Source of the DNA: Symbiodinium natans
Taxonomy: Eukaryota > Sar > Dinophyceae > Suessiales > Symbiodiniaceae
Direction: 5' to 3'
DNA: 64,000 nucleotides
Assembly (NCBI GenBank): GCA_905221605.1
Contig: CAJNDS010002745.1
Coordinates: forward strand, 1,892,203 to 1,956,202
The stretch's first letter is position 1; each line of letters opens with the position of its first letter. Positions 51,782-61,607 of the stretch are shown here, piece after piece. The position numbers and the translations under genes were made by a program. The notes under the pieces are model-generated. The model searched no databases. It saw only the letters and a program-made list of their open reading frames with translations, and was not told the DNA's origin.

Positions 51782-52109
51782 TTCACGGCTTCTCTGCTGC
51801 TCTGAGAGCAGGGGCCTCCGTAGCAAGGCTGTCTTTCTCAGCCTCTGGGAGCTGCAGCAATCTCAAAAGACACCTGATACCTGCTTTCTCTGAAGCAACA
51901 GCCCTGAAACAGCAGTTTCTCGCAGCTCTGGAGCTGCAGCCGTAAGTCTTTCACGGCTTGTGTGCTGCTCTGAGAGCAGAGGCCTCCGTAGCAAGGCTGT
52001 CTTTCTCAGCCTCTGGAAGCTGCAGCAATCTCAAAAGACACCTGATACCTGCTTTCTCTCAAGAAACAGCCCTGAAACAGCAGTTTCTCGCAGCTCTGGA
52101 GCTGCAGCA
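51782..52109. repeat. 165-bp direct duplication
   Basis: TTCACGGCTTCTCTGCTGCT...GCAGCTCTGGAGCTGCAGC at 51781-51941 is repeated at 51948-52109 with about ten changes. Confidence 0.92.
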
Positions 52110-52491
52110 ATCTCAGAAGACAAGCAATCTCAAACGAGATCTGCTTCTCTAAAGACTGAGCCTTGGAGCTCTTTCAAGCCAGCTCAGCTGAAAAGTCTTC
52201 TCTGCAATGGAACTCTTAAGCCATTTTCAGTAAAATTTTCAATTCCTGGCCAGAGAAATTTTACAATTGCCACACCATTCTTATTATCACCGGACCCCCC
52301 TATATAGACTTGTTTACATACATCGGCCCGAAAACCTCCCGTAATGGAAAGTAGTCTTCGGCTGGGGCCCTCTGGCCTGGCGAATATTACTATTGCCACC
52401 CCAATCAAAAAAGCCACCCTCACATTAGGGTTACTATGAGAAGCCCCTATGAGCCTAAATCCTAAACCCTAAACGCCCAAGCACCCTGCAT

Positions 52492-52544
52492 CTGAATGTC
52501 CAATCCAAGGCACTGCCCGCGCCCTCCACCAAGCAAGACTCGAT
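52492..52544 (-). CDS. Putative exon
   Basis: Minus strand: GCAGCCCCTTCGTTCAG (pyrimidine tract and acceptor), then IESCLVEGAGSALDWTF, ending AG|ATGCAG. Confidence 0.42.
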
Positions 52545-52587
52545 CTGAACGAAGGGGCTGCAGGTTAGGGTCCAAGTTTGGGCTAAC

Positions 52588-52767
52588 TCCTAGTAGCCAC
52601 ATCATGGTAACCCTTAACCCTAAACCCTAAACCCTGGATATCCTTTTTTTTTTTTGGGGGGGGGGGGGGGCGTTTACGGTTTAGGGTTCAGGGTTCAGGG
52701 TTTACGGGCTTAGGGTTACAAGCGAACATACCACAAGAAAAACCAAAGGGGTACCACTGGGCTACGA
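52588..52767. mobile_element. MITE family 9 relative with telomere and G-run interior
   Basis: CTAGTAGCCACATCATGGTA, short CCCTAAA tract, T-run and G-run (52645-52670), TTTAGGGTTC tract, right end GTACCACTGGGCTACGAG. Confidence 0.5.
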
Positions 52768-53198
52768 GGACCCTCAACCCTCAAACCCCATGTTTGAGGT
52801 TGAGCGCGGGCTGGGGGATAGGCTTCAAGGGTGTAGGTTCAGGGTTATATAGGGTTCAGGGTTTATGTGGGGTTGAGGGTTGAGGGTCTCGGGTTTAGAG
52901 GGTTCGGCTTGCATGAGGGAGCCAGTTTCAGGTTTAGGGTTCAAGGCTCAGGATTTTAGGGTTTGCCTTTCTGTTAGGGTTCAGGGCGTCGGGTTCAGGC
53001 TTTCCTTCAACACCAAACACCAAGCCCCCCAAACCACAAAACCAAAAGCCCCACCCTGGAAAGTGAGCCCCAAACCCTAAACCCCCAAAAAGCCTAAACA
53101 CTACACCCCAGGCCCTGAACCCTAAACCACGAAATTTCAGGCCCAGGTTCTGTTTAGGGTTTAGGGCGTAGGTAGCTTAGCTTCCCGCTTGAGGGGCT

Positions 53199-53264
53199 TG
53201 CTACTACTTGCTTAAGAGACCCCCCAAGAAGACAAGATTTCAATTTCCATGTCCCTTCTAAGGA

Positions 53265-53304
<40 letters not shown>

Positions 53305-53329
53305 TTTTTTGGGGGGGGGGTTGGTAAGC
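53199..53329. mobile_element. MITE family 5 copy with (TA)n, T-run and G-run
   Basis: GCTACTACTTGCTTAAGAGA at the left, (TA)n (53263-53287), T-run, G-run, right end TTGGTAAGCAATTGGGG. Confidence 0.65.
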
Positions 53330-53366
53330 AATTGGGGCTACGGTTTAGGGTCTGGGGCTTCAGCTT

Positions 53367-53478
53367 GGTAGCCCAGTGTCACCTTCCCTTTTTGGGTTCA
53401 AGGTCCCCTTATCAAGTAACCAACCCCAAAAACACAAGTACCCTTAATGTAATCTGGCAACTGGGCTACCAAGTTAGA
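53367..53478. mobile_element. MITE family 9, complete copy
   Basis: CTTGGTAGCCCAGTGTCACC...GGCAACTGGGCTACCAAG inverted termini; inner TTCCCTTTTTGGGTTCAAGG. Confidence 0.8.
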
Positions 53479-53867
53479 GTTTACGGGGTCCAGGTCGAAG
53501 GCTTTAACATACGAATCAAACGCGCTCAACGAAGCTTCAAGTCATGTACCAAGTTAACCGCGTCTCTGAAATGGGGTTTCCGAAAATAGGGGTACACTTT
53601 TAGGGGTCCCTTTTTGCGCGGGTTCTGTTTTATGTGTCTCTTGGGAAATGCTCAAATGTTCCACCAGTTCCAAGCTTGCCTCACCTTGAGGTTCACCTAT
53701 CACTGCCGAACCAATGCGGCGGTTCAATGGCCCAGATATCCCTCAGAGCACACACAACACCTTTCTGCTTCCGCTTTGCCTGAGACATTCATGCCAATTG
53801 TGACTTTGTTGCTGAGATAGTTTGTTGTCTTCTTTGATGAAGTACCCACCAAGTTGGCATCGTCACC

Positions 53868-54128
53868 CTTGACTGATGGATGCACTCTGGCTGTCGGCAC
53901 ATCTTGAAAGCACTAGGTTGAAGAAGGTATTCACGATTTGGGTAAGTGGGTCGCCACTGAATAGTGTGTCGGCGACTTTGAACTCCTTCTGATTTTCACC
54001 CATAATAAGTATCTTCTCCTTGATAGCTTGACACTCATGATCTGCCACTCTGATGATGTCAGCGGCCACGCTAGAGGAACAGCTTGCGCAATACTTCCTG
54101 ACAAGCGTAGTAATGAGGTTCGCCATGT
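53868..54128 (-). CDS. Putative exon (87 codons), unknown protein
   Basis: Minus strand: GTATATTTGACAG, then MANLITTLVRKYCASCSSSV, AADIIRVADHECQAIKEKIL, GENQKEFKVADTLFSGDPLT, QIVNTFFNLVLSRCADSQSA, ending GG|GTGACG. Helical, with a CxxC. Strong coding character; no family recognised. Sequence from 53620 to 53860 has open frames on both strands but no clear exon. Confidence 0.52.
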
Positions 54129-54167
54129 CTGTCAAATATACCTAAGCAGCCCCAAAATAACCCTGAA

Positions 54168-54288
54168 TTACTAGACCCAGAACCAGGAGTAACCTAGGAA
54201 AAAACAATGCCCTTTTTGGTCTTAAGGGGATTACGAGGGAACCCCAACCCAGGCCTAAAAGAAGGAAATAAGGGCCGACTTCGGGTCC
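54168..54288. mobile_element. MITE family 3, complete copy
   Basis: TTACTAGACCCAGAACCAGG, ATGCCCTTTTTGGTCTTAAG, GAAATAAGGGCCGACTTCGG, GTCC. It sits upstream (minus strand) of the 54.1 kb exon. Confidence 0.78.
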
Positions 54289-54406
54289 ACCCCCCTCCCC
54301 TCCAAGTCGCCCCTAGGGTCCCTCCTTCAGTCCCTTATGCCCTAAACCCTAAACCCTAAACCCTGAACCCTGAACCCTAAACCCTAGACCCTCAGTCCCT
54401 TGATGC

Positions 54407-54463
54407 CCTTGCTTCTTCCGCGACCTCCGACGTGTAGGCCAGGTCCAGGGCTGCACTGCGGAT
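54407..54463 (-). CDS. Putative exon (19 codons)
   Basis: Minus strand: a 60-base C/T-rich tract (54464-54540) ending CGCGCCTTCTCCGCAG, then IRSAALDLAYTSEVAEEAR, ending AGG|GCATCA (GC-type donor candidate). One of the clearest acceptors in the window. Confidence 0.55.
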
Positions 54464-54479
54464 CTGCGGAGAAGGCGCG

Positions 54480-54540
54480 GGGGGGGGGGCGGGAGAGGGG
54501 GGGGGGGGGGGAGAGGGGGGTCGGGAGAGGGGGGGGGGTT
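54480..54540 (+). repeat. G-rich tract (C/T tract on minus strand)
   Basis: Long G-runs with few A and C. On the minus strand this is the pyrimidine tract of the 54463 acceptor candidate. Confidence 0.9.
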
Positions 54541-55010
54541 CAGGTTCATGCAACTAACCCCTGTAACCCTAAACCCTAAACCCTGAACTCTAAACCCTAA
54601 ACCCTGTTGTTGTTTAGAACTTAGGGATGTTAGGGCTTGGCTTTTGAGAGCTTTTAAGGGCTTCAGGATTCAGGTTCTAGGCTTGGGGTTCCGGGAGGGT
54701 TTAGGGGTTAGGCTTCAGGGGGCTTCGTGATTTTGAGGGGTTCAGGCCTTTCGGAACCCTGAATGTAAAACAACCTTGCGCCAAGTTTTCAAGCTCCGTC
54801 CGGCGTCCAGGCGAATCAAAGTACGCAAGACATCTCGTGCTGATTTGAGGGGAAAGAGCGGAAGCAATGAGTACCGGCCTCGGCGAAATGTGGGGTGAAA
54901 TTTTGATCTTAGAAACATACTTCAGGATGTCAGAGGAGGAGGTAGATTGAAGCTCCCTAAACCCTAAACCCTAAACCCTCAACCCTAAACCCTAAACCCT
55001 AAAGGCACGA

Positions 55011-55075
55011 ATGCAGGAGATCCCAGACGTCCAGTGGGAGCCACTCGAGCGAAGCGGGACGACAGAGACAGATCG
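55011..55075. CDS. Exon-like island, strand unresolved
   Basis: Plus: MQEIPDVQWEPLERSGTTET. Minus: ADLSLSSRFARVAPTGRLGS. Both are open; no borders chosen. The following 55080-55260 is an AT-rich spacer with no gene. Confidence 0.27.
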
Positions 55076-55501
55076 GCATGCTGAGGCGCAGGAGTCATAT
55101 ATGTATATGCACACGTTTGTATGAATATTGACATGAATATGAAAACTAGTATATAGATAGGTTTAGACAGAGATATTGACATTGAAAAAGTAGACTAGGA
55201 TAAAAAAGAAGATATGGACATAGAAAAAAATCTGACTATACAGCAGATAGATAGAGCGTTTGAAATTTAGCAAAGAGTACCGAGGATACGCGCAAGGCCT
55301 CCGCCTATCGCTCAGATGGGGTCGTTGGGGACTCAGGGCACCCAGCAGCCCTCCTCAACATCCGAAACCCTGAGTCCTAAACCCTAAACCCGAATACTTC
55401 AGTTCACAACCATCTTTCCGGGCCTTTTGGCTTACAAGCCCGGAACCCTTTTTAGGGGTTTAGGGTTTAGGGTTTAGGGACTAGGGTTTGGGGTTTTGGG
55501 C

Positions 55502-55589
55502 CTGTAGCGCGTACTTCTCGTCCAGAAGCCGCGTGTCCGAGGGGTGAAAGTTGGACAGCATGAGGCCTCCAGGGGCTAAAAACCGGTTC
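55502..55589 (-). CDS. Putative exon, possibly methyltransferase-like
   Basis: Minus strand: CAACCCCCCCGCTTCAG (C-run and acceptor), then NRFLAPGGLMLSNFHPSDTR and LLDEKYALQ, ending CAG|GCCCAA. The FLAPGGLMLSNFHP stretch resembles the 'LxPGG-hydrophobic-NF' segment late in class I SAM-dependent methyltransferases. This is weak family inference from one short motif. Confidence 0.52.
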
Positions 55590-56594
55590 CTGAAGCGGGG
55601 GGGTTGGGGCATAATTCGGGTTTAGGGTTTAGGGTTTAGGGTTTCGGGTTTAGGGTTTGGGGTTTGGGGTTCAGGGTTCAGGGCCTAGGGAGCTGGGCTC
55701 AGGGGGTAAACCGCAAGGGAGCTTTTATTTCGGAGCCATAGGGAGGGAGCACGGTTGAGGGGGGAACCTCGTGCCCAAAACCCTGACCCTGAAGGGTTCG
55801 GGGTTTATATAGAGTTTTCGGGATAAGGGTTTGGGGTTTAGGACCTAAACACTCCCACTTGAAGGTCGGGTTAGACGTACCCTGAATAAGGTTTGTAACT
55901 GTAGTTGCCCCACCTCCCAAAAAAACCTGCTTATAAGTCCCCCCTCTTCTCCAAGCAAACCATAAACCCTAAACCCAAAGCCCAAACCCCAAACCCTAAA
56001 CGATAAACGCCAAACCCCAAACCCTACAAAACATAACTGGCCCGTAAAGCACCCTACTTTGGAGTAGACTATACTTTTTAGGTATAAGTGGCTATAACAG
56101 GAACCCCGAACCAAAAGAAGTATTGAAGTATAGTACTCCAAAACCCAGTTTAAGGACTCGGGATCGGGGTTGACGGGCTAGACTGAGGTGAGGTTGAGGT
56201 CTGCCGGTCGGATCTTCAGGGCGTATCCTAAACCTTAACCCCTAAACCCCCAAGCCGTAAACCCTAAACCCCAAACCTTACCCCATGAACCAAACCCTCC
56301 CTGAAGGACCCTGTAAAAGGCCTTTGTCAACACTCCTGAAGCCATGCCAACCCCTCCCCCCCCTTAGGAGTTTAGGGTGTTCAGGGTTCTGGGGGGTTCA
56401 GGTTGTTGTAAGGGAACCCCACACTCCTGAAGGCCGCACGCTATAATGCACCCAACACAAGGTTGAGGGTTTAGGGTTTAGGGTTTAGGGTTTAGGGTTT
56501 AGGGTTTAGGGTTTAAGCTTCCTATCATGGTTGACAGCCCCCTGGCCCGCACAAGGCTTCATCAAGGGCTATGTGGGCCGCTTTTTTGGCTTAG

Positions 56595-56642
56595 GGCTTG
56601 GTAGCCCCTGGGCCTGAGAGTGACCATCGAAGCAACTTTGAC
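56595..56642 (-). CDS. Putative exon
   Basis: Minus strand: AACAGAGCCGAG, then VKVASMVTLRPRGYQA. The upstream in-frame NGETLNRAE may also be coding. Confidence 0.4.
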
Positions 56643-56839
56643 CTCGGCTCTGTTCAGGGTTTCGCCGTTGAGGGTTTGGGTCTCAAGGGTGGGGGCGCGG
56701 GGGGAGAGGGGGGAAACAAGGCGGGGGGGGGGGGGTTGGGGAGGGGCGGAAGGGTCGGGGGGGGGCAGGGCGCAGCATAGGTGTACGGTTTAGAGTTCAG
56801 GGATCCTTCAAATGCGCGCACCTTTGCCTTCCCCCTTAC

Positions 56840-56869
56840 TCAACAGCAAGCCCTGACGCCTCAATGGCG
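56840..56869 (-). CDS. Putative very short exon
   Basis: Minus strand: CCCTAAG, then AIEASGLAV, ending GA|GTAAGG, a consensus-like donor. Short, so tentative. Confidence 0.33.
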
Positions 56870-56907
56870 CTTAGGGTTTAGGGTTTAGGGTTTAGGGTTT
56901 AGGGTTT

Positions 56908-57031
56908 TGTTGGAGGTTCATGGGTACTTATAAGTAGGGATACAGGGCAAGATGTGGGGGAACTATGGTGATAACCCTGCTTAGGGTACTCTTGACCCTG
57001 CTTATAAGTATCCATGTTAACCTTCAAGTAG
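56908..57031. mobile_element. MITE family 2, complete copy between telomere arrays
   Basis: GTTGGAGGTTCATGGGTACT...GTATCCATGTTAACCTTCAA, GTAG. TTTAGGG arrays abut both ends (56875-56905 and 57033 on), as if the element had inserted into an array. Confidence 0.82.
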
Positions 57032-57232
57032 GGTTTAGGGTTTAGGGTTTAGGGTTTAGGGTTTAGGGTTTAGGGTTTAGGGTTTAGGGTTTAGGGTTTG
57101 GGGTCTAGGGTCTAGGGTCTAGGGTTTAGGGTTTAGGGGTAAGGGTTTAGGGCTTAGGGCTCAGGGTTTAGGGTTTAGGGTCTAGGGTCGAGGGTTTATG
57201 GTTTAGGGTTCAGGGCCAGGATCCCACGAACT

Positions 57233-57312
57233 CCTGCCGGGCAGCATCATCTCGAGAAGCTTTGGCAGCCAGTCCTCATGCCCAAGAGGGGTGGTAAGGG
57301 TGGATTGGGGCG
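57233..57312 (-). CDS. Putative exon (26 codons)
   Basis: Minus strand: ACTTCCTGCATCTAAAG, then APQSTLTTPLGHEDWLPKLL, EMMLPGR. Good acceptor; protein-like. Confidence 0.5.
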
Positions 57313-58101
57313 CTTTAGATGCAGGAAGTATGGGGTTTAGGGTTCAGGCTTTAGGGTTTGGGGTTTAGGGTTTAGGGCTTAGGGTTTAGGGTTTAGGGTT
57401 TGGGGTTTAGGGTTCAGGGTTTAGGTCTTTTACATGACCCTCAACCAAGTGGGAAACCATTGAGGGTTCGAGCTAATGGCTTTGGGTTTAGGGTTCCTCG
57501 AAACAACCACCGCAAGACATACAAAGCCCCAACAGCACTTGAAAGATCTACGCTCGCAACAGCCCAAAAGTGCTAGATAAACCCCAAAAGGCACGTAACC
57601 CCTGAAACGCCAGAACCCAAAAACTCTGAAACCCTGTGCCCAAAACCCTTGAACCCTAAACCCCCTGAACATCCCAAACCCCCCTAAACCCCCTAAACAT
57701 CCAAAACCCCCTAAAACCCCTAAAACCCCTAAAACCCCTAAAACCCCTAAAACCCCTAAACCCCTAAACCCCTAAACCCCTAAACCCTAAACCCTAAACC
57801 CCTAAACTCCTAGACACAAAACCCCAAAACTGTGAACCTGAGGTCCCCACCTCGATCTGAGAGCCCTCCTCTGCAGGTCACAAGCGCATGGTCCGACACG
57901 GCAGTGATTAGGTTTAGGGTTTAGGGTTCAGGGTTTAGGGTTTAGGGTTTCGGGTTTCGGGTTTAGGGTTTAGGGTTTAGGGTTTAGGGTTTCGGGTTTC
58001 GGGTTTCGGGTTTCGGGTTTAGGGTTTAGGGTGTGGGGATTGGAGTTTAGGGTTTAGAACGGTTTAGAACTTCGGGTTTAGAACTTAGGGTTGAGGGTTG
58101 T

Positions 58102-58218
58102 GTCGGACCCCTCAGCAGCCATCAACCGCCAAGAAATAGCAACTCCCAACAGTTTCAGACTGAACAACTCGGCTCCAATGCTGGGCCAAGGCAAAGGCAC
58201 TCCTTCAACATCACGAGC
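58102..58218. CDS. Exon-like block (39 codons), strand unresolved
   Basis: Minus: ARDVEGVPLPWPSIGAELFS, LKLLGVAISWRLMAAEGSD. Plus: PSAAINRQEIATPNSFRLNN, SAPMLGQGKGTPSTSRA. The minus choice agrees with neighbours. Confidence 0.42.
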
Positions 58219-58314
58219 AGTTTAAGGCTTATAAGGTTTAGAACGTGGGCGTTTAAAGGTTTAGGCAAGGGCTTAAGGTAAAGGGTTTAGCGTTAAGGTT
58301 ACTCGTTGGATACC

Positions 58315-58417
58315 TTGAGATGTTCCCCCTTTTCTTAACAGTCCTAAATTAGGGATTCCAATACCGGGTACTGTAATCCCAATAACGGACTGTTTGTACA
58401 AATGGGAACATCCCCAA
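58315..58417. mobile_element. MITE family 1 copy
   Basis: TTGAGATGTTCCCCCTTTTC...AAATGGGAACATCCCCAA; inner arms AACAGTCCTAAAT / AACGGACTGTT. Confidence 0.8.
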
Positions 58418-59030
58418 ACCCTAAACCCTAAACCCTAAACCAGAAAACCCAAAATCCTAAACCGCAAATGGATGTCTATAGGCCTGACATGGCCGCTTTT
58501 AGGGTTTAGGGTTTAGGGTTTAGGCTTTAGGCTTTGGGGTTTAGTATGGTCCCATACCCCTGTTTAAAGGGATTGAAGGGGATCCGAGGTATGGGCCCTT
58601 ATATGTATGGTGTATATAAGCGTTATAGAACAGAAAACCCAAACTAAAAGCCCATACATCAAATCCCCTATTCAACCTCTCTGCGTTCGGGTTGTTCTTG
58701 CAACTGCTTTAAGGCACTTAGGCCTTGGGCGTGTGGGGTCTGTCGCACAACAGGCTTAGGGTTGAGGGTTTGGGCTTTAAGGTTTCGGGGGTTTGGGGCT
58801 TGGGGATTCGGGTTTGGGAATTGGGGTTCAGGGTTTAGGGTTTTGGGTTTGGCGTTTAGGGTTTCGGGATTCGGGGTTTGGGGCTTACGGCGTAGGGGCT
58901 TCCCTAAACCCTAAACCCTAAACCCCAAACCCCAAACCCTAAACCCTAAACCCTAAACCCTAAACCCTAAACCTTCGAGAGTTAAGTCAATGGAGCTTAG
59001 GTTTTAAGGACTTCCCCCTCAAGCCGTAGC

Positions 59031-59068
59031 CTGCACAGCCAACTCCTCGGGGAGGGACAGGTACTCTC
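59031..59068 (-). CDS. Putative exon or C-terminus
   Basis: Minus strand: AAACTTGCCAAG, then EYLSLPEELAVQ, then CAG|GCTACG (GC donor candidate). Reading on gives ATA and a TGA stop at 59019, so a gene end is also possible. Confidence 0.42.
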
Positions 59069-59554
59069 CTTGGCAAGTTTAGGGTTTAGGGTTAAGGGTT
59101 TGGGGTTTAGGATTTATGGTGTAGGGTTTGGGGTTTAGGGTTTAGGGCTTGGGGCCATCGGGCGTTGGGCTTTTGCAGGGTTTGCGGGCTTCGAGCTTGG
59201 TGTTCCGCAAAGCCCCAGAGTCTTAAAACCCAAAACCTTCACACACATTCTTAGAGTCCTCATCCCTAACCCCTAAACTCTGAAGGATGTACGGCTAAAC
59301 CCTAAACCCTAAACCCTAAACCCTAAACCCTAAACCCCAAACCCTAAACCCTAAACCCTACATGTTAGGGTTATCAGCCTTTGCTGTAGGGTTTGCAGTT
59401 CAGCTTCGGGCTTGGTGATCACGTGCTTCGAGAAAGGTTGGCCCCGAAAACAATCTGAATAAGATCCCCTTCAACCCTCATAAGAGAACACAGGACCCTA
59501 AACCCAAAACCCTAAATCCTAAACCTTAAGCCCTAAACCCTAAACCCTAAACAC

Positions 59555-59830
59555 CAGTCGATCCGTAGTGGGTGGCTGAGAGTCGTCTCGTGGAAAGTCA
59601 TCTCCCTCAGCGTACTCTGCACGTAGGCTCCGGCTTAGTCTACCAGCATGAGTTGGCGTGCTGGGTGCAGACATCCTGACAGGGGGTTCGGAGTAGTGCA
59701 GACCCTGGGAGGACCTCAGAAAGGGTCCGCGAGTGGTGTTCACATTCGCGCCGACAAGTTCATAGGCTCTGCGCCAGATGCCATCAATCTGAATCCAGAG
59801 TTCACCTCCCACAGAGCGCTCAGCACCACC
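59555..59830 (-). CDS. Putative exon (92 codons), unknown protein
   Basis: Minus strand: a telomere tract ends TTTAGTCAG, then exactly 92 codons: GGAERSVGGELWIQIDGIWR, RAYELVGANVNTTRGPFLRS, PVRMSAPSTPTHAGRLSRSL, RAEYAEGDDFPRDDSQPPTT, ending CTG|GTGTTTAGGG. Both borders are made by telomere units. The first half is Trp-rich, the second half disordered. An antisense frame exists. No family recognised. Confidence 0.52.
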
Positions 59831-60026
59831 CTGACTAAACCCTAAACCCTAAACCCTAAACCCTAACTGCTTAGGGCTGAGGCTTGAGGGTCGGCTAGGC
59901 GGTTGCCTCTCCTTCTGTTCTTACAAACACCCAGACTCCCAGGGTTTAGGGTTTAGGGTTTAGGGTTTAGGGTTTAGGGTTTAGGGTTTAGGGTTTAGGG
60001 TTTAGGGTTTAGGGTTTATCCTCATT

Positions 60027-60120
60027 TTGGGATGTTCCCCCCTTATACTGACAGGGATGAGAATGGGGGGGTACTATAATCCCTGTTCAAGACTGTTTAG
60101 TATAAGGGGGAACAACCCAA
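60027..60120. mobile_element. MITE family 1 copy
   Basis: TTGGGATGTTCCCCCCTTAT...TATAAGGGGGAACAACCCAA. Confidence 0.82.
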
Positions 60121-60139
60121 CCCTTAAACAAACTTGCCA

Positions 60140-60290
60140 ATCATCCCTTATTGCATATCGCGAGCCCAGAGGTCAAAAAGCGACGACAGTCTTGCGTCTC
60201 GCGAAAAGCGGCAACAGTTTCGGGGACGTCGGTCGCGACCACGGCCGCGCCTAGAGGAGAGCGCGATCTTCGTCCATATTGTGGGCAAGC
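60140..60290. CDS. Exon-like block, strand unresolved
   Basis: Plus: YREPRGQKATTVLRLAKSGN, SFGDVGRDHGRA then stop. Minus: YGRRSRSPLGAAVVATDVPE, TVAAFRETQDCRRFLTSGLA after GTATAGTTGAG. Third-position GC favours plus; continuity favours minus. Confidence 0.38.
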
Positions 60291-60295
60291 CTCAA

Positions 60296-60400
60296 CTATA
60301 CCCCCCTGAGAACCTTAATAAAAATCATATTGGTTAATACCCTCTTGGGTCGCATATGAACAAAAAATAAAAATAGAAAACCAGGGGAATATAGTCAAGA
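60296..60400. mobile_element. MITE family 7 copy
   Basis: CTATACCCCCCTGAGAACC, CATATTGGTTAATACCCTC, GCATATGAACAAAAAATAAA, CAGGGGAATATAGTC. The termini are weak inverted repeats (TATACCCCC / GGGGAATATAG). Confidence 0.7.
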
Positions 60401-60540
60401 ACAAAGCCATGGTCCGCACAGGGCGCGTCGACCCGCGTGCGCCGCACGCTCTAGCCAGTCTTACTTGGCAGGTTAGAACCCTTTAAGTGTGGACACTCCG
60501 TTAAGGGAAGCGAGCAAACAACCACAAGCAAATGTGTGGC

Positions 60541-60589
<49 letters not shown>

Positions 60590-60602
60590 ATGATGATGAT
60601 GA
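60541..60602 (+). repeat. (GAT)n microsatellite
   Basis: About 20 GAT/ATG triplets with one TTA interruption near 60588. Confidence 0.97.
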
Positions 60603-60769
60603 CAAATGCCCGACAACATGAGCATACTCATGATCACAATCAAATCACAACCATGGTCAGAAACATAACCCTGAACCCTAAACTCTGAACCCTAAACTTT
60701 AGGCCCTAAACCCTAAACCCTAAACCCTAAACCCTAAACCCTAAACCCTAAACCCTACATCATCATGCA

Positions 60770-60900
60770 TCATCACGCAAGAAGACGGCGAAGTCCCCTG
60801 TGGCGGCCTATGGGTTCTTGGGCCTCCCGGCCGGAGTCGCCAACGATGCCCCGCACGGACTTGCCATCCCTTGGGTGTGCATTTTGGAGGCCATTTTTTG
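60770..60900. CDS. Exon-like block, strand unresolved
   Basis: Plus: KTAKSPVAAYGFLGLPAGVA, NDAPHGLAIPWVCILEA. Minus: DGKSVRGIVGDSGREAQEPI, GRHRGLRRLLA, then GC|GTGATG. Both are open for about 40 codons. Confidence 0.35.
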
Positions 60901-61312
60901 TGTTTATTAGTACTTCTTTTTTGGGCGGGGGGGGAGGGGGGGGGGGTTAGGGTTTAGGGTTTAGGGTTTAGGGCTAGGGTTTAGGGTTTAGGGTTCAGGG
61001 GTTAGGGTTTGGGGTTTAGGGTTTCGGGTCTAGGGTTTAGGTACTAGGATGGCCCTGAACACCCTCTGAAAGATATTCCCAAGAAGGGAACGTATTAAAC
61101 CCTAAACCCTAAACCCTCAACCCTCAACCCTCAACCCTAAACCCTAAACCCTAAACCCTAAACCCTAAACCCTAAACCCTAAACCCTAAGCCCTAAGCCC
61201 TAAGCCCTAAGCCCTAGACTTGAACGTATAAAATGTCCCCATAGGGCCTACCTAGAGTTAAGGGTTCCGGGTTTCGGGCGGTGGGGGGGTTCAGGGTTTG
61301 AACACTAAACCC

Positions 61313-61414
61313 TGGGTTGTTCCCCGTTAACAACTAACAGTCCTTAGTAGGGAGTATAATGGGGGGTACTATACTCACTATGAAGGACTGTTAGTAGAAG
61401 GGGGAACATCCCAA
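61313..61414. mobile_element. MITE family 1 copy
   Basis: TGGGTTGTTCCCCGTTAACA...AGAAGGGGGAACATCCCAA; inner CAGTCCTTAGTAGGGAGTAT / ACTATGAAGGACTGTTAGTA. Confidence 0.82.
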
Positions 61415-61585
61415 ACTAAACCTCCCAACATGACATGCTATTCCCAATACACTCCGGGGAAAATTCTTCTTAGTTCTCCCTGTGCCAGACTGAAGCTATC
61501 TGAAGCTGCATTTCTAGACCTTTAAGGTTTGGGGTAGAAGGTTTAGGGCTTTGGGTTTTATCCGATTTGGGGTTCAGGGTCCATG

Positions 61586-61607
61586 ACACCCCCCCCCCCC
61601 CCCCCCC
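61586..61607 (+). repeat. C-run
   Basis: About 20 C between GTCCATGACA and AAACCCTAG. The following 61620-61840 has only degenerate repeats and two related GGTAGACCCCTATA segments (about 61770 and 61822). Confidence 0.9.

Larger units (their letters stand above)
51220..52440. mobile_element. 1.2 kb internally duplicated element
   Basis: The ends carry imperfect inverted words GGGGTGGAAAAAAAGAGGGG / GAGGGTGGCTTTTTTGATTG (minus). ATTATTATTGCCACCC-like words recur at 51514, 52380-52400 and (variant) 52262. Inside, two large direct duplications cover most of the length (next entries). No long coding frame; probably non-autonomous. Confidence 0.6.

Noticed and set aside
54349-54549. Poly-proline protein (minus frame with PPPPP runs)
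   Set aside because: The proline runs come from the C tract, which is better explained as the pyrimidine tract before the 54463 acceptor.
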